Assembly (NCBI GenBank): GCA_009760855.2
Contig: WPIO01000013.1
Location: 6,946,501-7,010,500, forward strand
DNA from: Cristatella mucedo
Taxonomy: Eukaryota > Bryozoa > Phylactolaemata > Cristatellidae
Direction of reading: 5' to 3'
Length of the DNA stretch: 64,000 nt
Shown here: positions 56,077 through 64,000 of the stretch, in pieces
Position numbering within the stretch: the first letter of the stretch is position 1
Layout: each line of letters opens with the position of its first letter
Notes under the pieces: generated by a model
What the model saw: only the letters and a program-made list of their open reading frames with translations
The model's database searches: none
What the model was told of the DNA's origin: nothing
Made by a program: the position numbers and the translations under genes

Positions 56077-59000
56077 TATGTAATACTACATTCCTAGCAT
56101 TGTCTCGAACCGCTTAGCACGCTCCCCCGCATGCGTCACTGTAAATCTCTCTAACTTAGGGGTCATCAGGCCTGTTGTAACCCAATCGGCCAGACTTAAC
56201 GCTTGCCTTTGGAATCCTCGCTCAATGTGCAATAAACCTCTAGTAATAAACGACCTTATTTCTGAAAATGGTATCGACCTGCTCGCCCTAACTGAAACTT
56301 GGCTGAAATCGATAAACTGCCCGACAATTAAAGACTCTACTCCATCTGGTTTCACGTTCTTTCACACCCCTAGATCAATCAAAACTGGAGGTGGAGTTGC
56401 TATTATCGTGCACTCATCGCCCACCAGGTACCAAATCCTCCTTTATCTCAGATTTCTCCGGTCTCATTTCGATTCTGTGTGCAAGAAATCGATCCTTCCT
56501 CGTTGTTATGGGTGATTTCAACGTTCACTTTGATAACTTATCTGACGCTTTCAGCACCGAATTTCGTACATTGACAGACTCATTATCTCTTGTGGCTCAT
56601 GTGCATGGCCCTACCCACATCAAGGGTCACACACTCGACCAAATTTTCTCATATAACTGCACTTTGTCATCACCAGTTATCACCAAATCCTGCTTATCTG
56701 ACCACATGCAGATCTCATTCAATCTACAGTGTGTGCCCACATTCTCCTCTAAAATAACCTGTGAATTGCGAAACCTCAAGACCCTTGACATCGATGCTGT
56801 CCGTGCGAGCATATCTGCTTCACCTTTGCTGCTCAGTCCTCCCTCCGATCTGTCATCACTGGTAGATTGCTACAACACGACACTAGCTGACACGCTCGAC
56901 GAGTTTGCACCTTTGACAAAGCGCACTGTGCGCCCCCGCCCAGACGGCCTATGGTTTACCACAGACATTAAACTAGCCAAGTCTACTAAACGAAAGCTTG
57001 AAAAGGCATACAAAAGATCCGGACTAACTGTCCATCGACAGGCATATGAAGACTACTGTAGGTCGTACCAATCGATCCTAGCAAAGGCTAAGTCTAGCTT
57101 CTATAGAAACATTGTTGAATCACAGATGCACAATCCAAAAATGCTGATGTCGACAATAAACCATCTCCTCAACCGTTCTCAGGTTAGCTCCTTACCTGAT
57201 GATCCTTGTGATGATCTAGCCGATCGCTTCTCTCGATTCTTTGTGCAGAAGATAGACAAAATCAGGGAATCCATCCCTGCGATGACAACCTTCCCACTAG
57301 AATGCTGTTCCTCGGTTCCTGGCTGCGCCTCAATGTCTGCATTTAAACAGGTCACTAGTGATGTAGTCCTAAAGCTCGTATCTCAATCAAAGAAGACAAC
57401 AAGTCCACTGGACCCTATTCCCACTGTCCTGCTCCTACGTTACATTGATCTGCTGCTGCCATGCATAACCAACATCATTAATATGTCATTAGCCTCAGGT
57501 CAGGTCCCAGCACCTTTCAAAAAAGCTGTAGTCAGGCCACTTCTCAAGAAAGCTACACTAGACCAAGAGAACTTATGCAACTACCGCCCAGTCTCTCTTC
57601 TACCATTCCTATCAAAGACACTGGAACGGGTCGTGGCAGACCAGCTGAACTCGTATATCGAAACCTCACACCTTGCTAGTAAGTTCCAGTCTGGCTTTAG
57701 AGCTAATCACTCCACAGAGTCAGCATTACTTCGGGTATACAACGACCTACTTAGGAATGCAGACATGCGTAGAGTGTCTCTTCTTGTTTTGCTCGATCTT
57801 TCGGCAGCTTTTGATACCATCGATCACAAAGTACCTCTAGAGCGCCTATCATCTCGCCTGGGCATCACTGGCACTGCTCTGCAGTGGTTCAGGTCCTATC
57901 TCAGTGGGAGACTCCAGAGTGTTGACGTGAATGGACAAAGATCATCTGAAGTACCTCTAAAATATGGAGTACCTCAGGGCTCTGTGCTAGGTCCGGTCCT
58001 TTTCACCGTTTATACTCTCCCTCTTGCTGATGTGATTGCCGAGCACAATCTAGGCTTTCACTTCTATGCAGATGACACTCAGTTGTACCTTTGCTTTGAT
58101 CCCTCCCAGCCTTCGAGCACCTCAAATTCTCTAAACTCACTTGCTGCATGCATTGATGACATCCGATCATGGATGGCAGCAAATTTTCTAAAACTAAACG
58201 ATGATAAAACTAACTTACTAGTTATGGGCAAACCTAGTGTTATTCAGAAATTGGAAAGGCTGACTTTCAAAATTGGCTCTGCCAGCATATCTCCTGTTGA
58301 ATCAGCTCGAAATCTAGGTGTCATATTCCAAAGCGACCTCTCGTTAGACGACCACATCAGCTCCACAGTCAAATCAGCCTATTTTCAGCTTCATAACATT
58401 GCTAAAATTAGGGCTTGTTTAGATAAGGATACCACGTCCAAGTTGGTCCATGCATTCGTGACATCTCGTCTCGACTTCTGCAACTCCCTGCTCACTGGCC
58501 TACCAGCATGTGCGATCAGGCGATTGCAGCTGGTGCAAAACTCTGCAGCTAGGCTTGTCTGTCGTGAGCGTCGCAGTTGCCACATTACTCCACTTCTCGC
58601 CGACCTGCACTGGCTACCAGTGAAGCAACGGATTGACTTCAAGGTTTTGTCTCTCACTTTTAGGTCTCTTCATTCTATGGCTCCAGCCTATCTTTCAGAT
58701 ATACTACCCCATCAGGCCAAGCATTGTACCACTCGCTTTTCGGAATCCAACAGTCTAGAAATACCTCGTACAAACCTCAAATCCTTTGGAGACCGTGCAT
58801 TTAGCTCGTATGCTCCCAAAGCCTGGAACTCCCTCCCGACCTGCATCAGAACATCCCCTGACCTTACCACATTTAAAAATAAATTCAAAGCACACCTATT
58901 TATGACAACATTTAGTGGGTCCCTGTGATTCGTCCTTCATGTGCTTATGCGTGCTGACACTGTGCATGCTGCCACTAACCACATTTGCATGCTGACCCTG

Positions 59001-59165
59001 TGCATGTCACCCCTAACCATATTATTCATTTTGTTTGTTTTTCAAGCATGATTTTACTTACTATTCTATTGCGTATCACTTTGCAGCAAATGTAAAGCGC
59101 CTAGAAAGAGATTAAGTTCTCTGAGGGCGCTTTATCAAGTGCAATATTATTATTATTATTATTAC
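56077..59165 (+). mobile_element. LINE-A, best-preserved copy
   Basis: Non-LTR retrotransposon of the L2/CR1/Rex-like group. An endonuclease start (ACLWNPRSMCNKP, LLALTETWL, GGGVAIIVHS) lies in one frame up to about 56430. The rest (THRPPGTKSSFISDF, VVMGDFNVHFDN, then RT and C-terminal domain) is in the frame of 56391-58928. The 3' UTR ends in a hairpin (taaagcgcc...ggcgcttta, 59093-59132) and (ATT)n. A frameshifting internal deletion in the endonuclease probably inactivates it. Confidence 0.93.
56391..58928 (+). CDS. LINE-A endonuclease (partial) / reverse transcriptase ORF
   Basis: 845 open codons. The tail of an APE-type endonuclease (MGDFNVHFDN near residue 40, HTLDQIF and SDHMQISF after it), then RT blocks LLKKATLDQENLCNYRPVSL, FQSGFRANHSTESALLRVYN, LLVLLDLSAAFDTIDHK, YGVPQGSVLGP, and catalytic YADD near residue 560. 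It ends in the conserved SFGDRAFSSYAPKAWNSLP segment. The Met at 56391 is internal to the original ORF; the true endonuclease start is in another frame upstream. Copying and inserting its own RNA would be the ancestral role. Confidence 0.9.
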   Translation: MELLLSCTHRPPGTKSSFISDFSGLISILCARNRSFLVVMGDFNVHFDNLSDAFSTEFRTLTDSLSLVAHVHGPTHIKGHTLDQIFSYNCTLSSPVITKSCLSDHMQISFNLQCVPTFSSKITCELRNLKTLDIDAVRASISASPLLLSPPSDLSSLVDCYNTTLADTLDEFAPLTKRTVRPRPDGLWFTTDIKLAKSTKRKLEKAYKRSGLTVHRQAYEDYCRSYQSILAKAKSSFYRNIVESQMHNPKMLMSTINHLLNRSQVSSLPDDPCDDLADRFSRFFVQKIDKIRESIPAMTTFPLECCSSVPGCASMSAFKQVTSDVVLKLVSQSKKTTSPLDPIPTVLLLRYIDLLLPCITNIINMSLASGQVPAPFKKAVVRPLLKKATLDQENLCNYRPVSLLPFLSKTLERVVADQLNSYIETSHLASKFQSGFRANHSTESALLRVYNDLLRNADMRRVSLLVLLDLSAAFDTIDHKVPLERLSSRLGITGTALQWFRSYLSGRLQSVDVNGQRSSEVPLKYGVPQGSVLGPVLFTVYTLPLADVIAEHNLGFHFYADDTQLYLCFDPSQPSSTSNSLNSLAACIDDIRSWMAANFLKLNDDKTNLLVMGKPSVIQKLERLTFKIGSASISPVESARNLGVIFQSDLSLDDHISSTVKSAYFQLHNIAKIRACLDKDTTSKLVHAFVTSRLDFCNSLLTGLPACAIRRLQLVQNSAARLVCRERRSCHITPLLADLHWLPVKQRIDFKVLSLTFRSLHSMAPAYLSDILPHQAKHCTTRFSESNSLEIPRTNLKSFGDRAFSSYAPKAWNSLPTCIRTSPDLTTFKNKFKAHLFMTTFSGSL

Positions 59166-59339
59166 ATGTTCTACAATTTACTTAAGATGTAGGGGAGCAT
59201 AACTCCGCGGGCTTTGTCAAAACGTACGTGTATATCTACGGTGTCGATGGTTGTTCTCGAGTATTTTTTAATAAAGTTAATAAATGAAAGTATAAAGAGT
59301 TGAAATCTGAATATAAAAATAATAAAGAATTGACAAGAG

Positions 59340-59777
59340 TCAGAATGCATATTTCCGCCTCGGCCTCAGCATTGCCGTTGCCGCCGCTCGCTGGTGTGCT
59401 GCTTCGGCGGTCCAGCGCCCCTATAGTTGCTTGCGTTCCGACTTGCTGCAGTCTTTCGGGCGAAGGTATCTATGGAAAAACTGTGGATGCGCTAAATAGG
59501 GCATACGCTATTCGTGCAGTGCTTGCCGTGTTGCGACGGGTTCGCCGTAGTCGCTGACCTAACTCGAACCGAATGTCTGCTCAGCACCGGTCTGTCTGCC
59601 CGTCGTCGGTGATCTCGCGCATTCGTCGTCGGCTCCGCTTGCTCGGCGACGCCTCCTCGCAGGCTGGTTTCTCATGCGGCTAGCTAGCTAGCGCAGTTTT
59701 CTTTTACGGTAACGCGCGCGACCTCCCAGTCCCGAGTCCCGCCGGCTTCGAGCCAGCGACTCGTACTTTTCGTGCAG
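59340..59777 (+). promoter_or_regulatory. GC/CpG-rich SRRT promoter and 5' UTR region
   Basis: The stretch before the SRRT ATG is CpG-rich, in contrast to AT-rich flanks, as expected for a housekeeping promoter. No TATA box is evident. A cgtgcag immediately before the ATG could also be a splice acceptor for a 5' UTR exon. Confidence 0.5.
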
Positions 59778-61743
<1,966 letters not shown>

Positions 61744-62094
61744 GTAAGTGGTTTGACTCTGTTCTCAAGTATCCAGCTTGTCTCTGTTTCGTTCAAGCTT
61801 ATGAAAAGGTCTGATGACTGGCCAGAAAGCTGGTTGAATGAGTAAGCATTGTACAGCTCGGGGTAATATGTACTGCAGTCAAATACGACAGCATATCATA
61901 GGCTAGCAGGGAGCAGCGGCAGACCAGCTGGCAGACCAGCTAGCGCTCGTTAGGCAATTAATCCGAACTTTGCCTTAACCTGGTCATACATCCGGTATTT
62001 CTAGCCCTTTGTGCTGATTGCATATTAGTGCTTGCTACATTAAGCTGTAGACTCCAGTCTATGCACTGTGCAGAACCGTAGCATACTGTACCGT

Positions 62095-63215
62095 TCAGCA
62101 TTGCTTAGGGTATATAACGAGCCTCTCAGAAATGCAGACGGATCAGGTTTCTCTGCTAGTTTAGCTTGATCTTTCGGAAGCGTTCGATGCAATCGATCAC
62201 GAAGTCTTTCTTTAGCACCTTTTCACTGTTTATACGCTCCGCTCCTCTTTTACCGATGTGACCACACTTGTGTGCAGATGACACTCAGTTGTACCTTTGC
62301 TTTGATCCCTTCCAGCCCGCCAGTATGCCGTATTGTATGCATACCCTTGCTACATATATTGCTGATATCCGCATATGGATGGCAGCAAATTTTCTTAAAT
62401 TGAGTGATGATAAAACCAACTTACTAGTTATGGGCAAACCAAGTATGACTCAGAAACTGGAAAGATTATCGCTCAAATTGGCTTTGGCAGTATATCTCCT
62501 GTTGCATCTGCACATAATCTAGGTGTCCTTTTTTGTAAAGTGACCTTTCATTAGATGGAACACTTAAGCTCCATAGTTAAGTCTGCCTACTTTCAGCTTT
62601 ATAACGCTGCTACATCCAAATTGTCCATGCCTTCTTGACATCCCGTCTCGGCTTCTGTAACTCACTGCTTGATGGTCTACCGGCTTGTGCAATCTTAGTT
62701 GGTGAAAAACTCTGCAGCTAAAGCTCGTCTGTCATGAGTGTCGAAGCTGCCACGTCACACCCCTGGTCGCCGACCTGCACTGGCTCCCAATCAAACAGCA
62801 TATCGACTTAAGGCTTCTGTAAATCATTTGCCTATAACTCGTACGAACCTCAAAACCTTTAGCAACCGTGCTTTTTGTTCATATGCTCCCAAAGCCTGTA
62901 ACATACTCTTGACTGACTTCAAGGTATCCCCTGACATGACGTTTAAAAAGCTTACAATATACTTGTTTGTTCTAGTACTTAGTCGGTTCTCGTGATTCGT
63001 CCTTTGTGTGCTTATGCCTGCTAACTCTGCGTGCTGCTGCTAATCATATCTACATGTTGACCCTGTGCATGTCACATTTAATATTGTTATGCTTGATGTC
63101 ATTGCGAATGTCACCACTAATCATCTTGGTCATGCTTTCTTTACAGCATCTGTACGTGTCTAGAAAGTGATTCAATTCTCTGAGGTTTCTATACAAATGT
63201 CTTAGTATTAATATT
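62095..63215 (+). mobile_element. LINE-A degenerate copy downstream of SRRT exon 2
   Basis: gtatataacgagcctctcag, cgttcgatgcaatcgatcac, then DDTQLYLCFDP, ANFLKLSDDKTNLLVMGKPS, later TNLKTFSNRAFCSYAPKA, and a worn tail (agaaagtgattcaattctct...ttattattattg). Several frameshifts. Confidence 0.83.
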
Positions 63216-63358
63216 ATTATTGCCGTGGTGACCTAGTAGGGTGGAATGCACTATAAAAACGGCATCCTGTGTGATATGAAATCAAGGAATCACCCACCCC
63301 CCACAGGCAACCCTACATCTGCTATAAGGATTGCAAACAAGATATGCAGGAGTACATG

Positions 63359-63387
63359 CAAATATATATATATATATATATATATAT
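63359..63387 (+). repeat. (AT)n microsatellite
   Basis: About 28 bp of AT. Confidence 0.9.
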
Positions 63388-63454
63388 TAATTATGTAATT
63401 TAATGTATATCCATCTGTTAACTTCACAAAGCCACCAAGACTTGGTGTTATGCA

Positions 63455-63930
63455 TGAGAGTTTTGTATAGAGCACTTAAAGCCTAACCGGCTTTTGGTAC
63501 GAATTCGGTAGCCAGCAAACTGCATCTCACGCAGCAAAGAGAAAGTGAGAAGCATAGCTGGGTCAGGAGAGCAGTTGAGGTAGTAAGTAAAATTGAAGTT
63601 GCAGCTCAGGACTGCTGGAAAGGACGTGCCATAGTCAGCAGCAGGAGAGTAGATGTCGTTGCATAAGAATTGTGAAAGTGAGTTTTATAATGGCCTGCAG
63701 AGCAAAAGCTTATGTCGCCGACGGTCTTAAAGCCGAGGAATGGAACGGCTAATTTATTGTCCATACAGGACCCGAGGGCACGAGGAAGCTGAAACTGGGG
63801 CAGCAGTTCAGCTAGGTACAGAGGAGCCAAGTCGTGGCGGGCCTTGTGGGTCAGTGTAAGAACTTTGCTCTGTATCCGTTGATCAACCGGCAGCCATTCA
63901 AGCCTTTTCAGCAAAGGAGACACATGGTCA
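63455..63930 (-). mobile_element. LINE-B copy, minus, RT C-terminus and 3' end
   Basis: The minus strand encodes SPLLKRLEWLPVDQRIQSKV, LTLTHKARHDLAPLYLAELL and VPFLGFKTVGDISF, followed by the family-B 3' block (gctatacaaaactctc equivalent at 63458-63475). This is the best coding evidence that family B is a non-LTR retrotransposon. Confidence 0.85.
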
Positions 63931-64000
63931 GACCTCTAGGATTTGTAAAATAGCCTTGCAGCCATATTTATTGCCAGCTGTGGTGGCCCAGTGACTTTTT

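Overview
This window is nuclear DNA from an animal. It holds four conserved metazoan genes, split by spliceosomal introns of about 0.1 to 5 kb. Between and inside them lie long stretches of non-LTR retrotransposon debris, tRNA-derived SINEs and (CA)n/(GT)n, (GA)n, (AT)n and (ATT)n microsatellites. There are no operons, CRISPR arrays or rRNA genes. The intron-rich genes and L2/CR1/Rex-like LINEs fit an invertebrate with a large, repeat-rich genome. I cannot name the phylum from the sequence alone.

Layout. (1) 208-3926, minus strand: the 5' part of a trefoil/GH31 alpha-glucosidase gene (GAA or maltase-glucoamylase type), with three exons visible and the rest lying left of the window. (2) 3927-13091: intergenic, mostly old LINE and SINE fragments and simple repeats. 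(3) 13092-31980, plus strand: a complete glycogen synthase kinase-3 gene. Nine coding exons join in phase to 383 codons plus stop. (4) 31981-42119: GSK3 3' UTR, then intergenic DNA with LINE copies and a hairpin-bearing minisatellite. (5) 42120-53259, minus strand: a complete PEX19 gene of eight coding exons, 310 codons plus stop, ending in a CaaX farnesylation box. (6) 53260-59777: intergenic, with a long AT palindrome, a SPIN-like hAT miniature transposon and the best-preserved LINE copy (56077-59165). (7) 59778 onward, plus strand: the first two coding exons of SRRT/ARS2, which runs off the right edge.

The four host genes belong to unrelated pathways: glycogen or oligosaccharide hydrolysis, Wnt/insulin signalling kinase, peroxisomal membrane protein import, and nuclear cap-binding RNA processing. 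They are neighbours rather than a functional cluster. The alpha-glucosidase and GSK3 genes are divergent, GSK3 and PEX19 convergent, PEX19 and SRRT divergent.

Two LINE families dominate the repeats. I call them LINE-A and LINE-B here for convenience. LINE-A has an endonuclease/reverse transcriptase ORF, a 3' hairpin and an (ATT)n tail. LINE-B is seen only as 3' fragments. Two tRNA-like SINE families occur (SINE-A, SINE-B), and the SINE-B tail resembles the LINE-A 3' end. Nested insertions in both directions give a relative chronology. Exon coordinates were derived by hand from splice signals, phase agreement and family similarity. They agree in phase throughout, but cDNA has not been seen.
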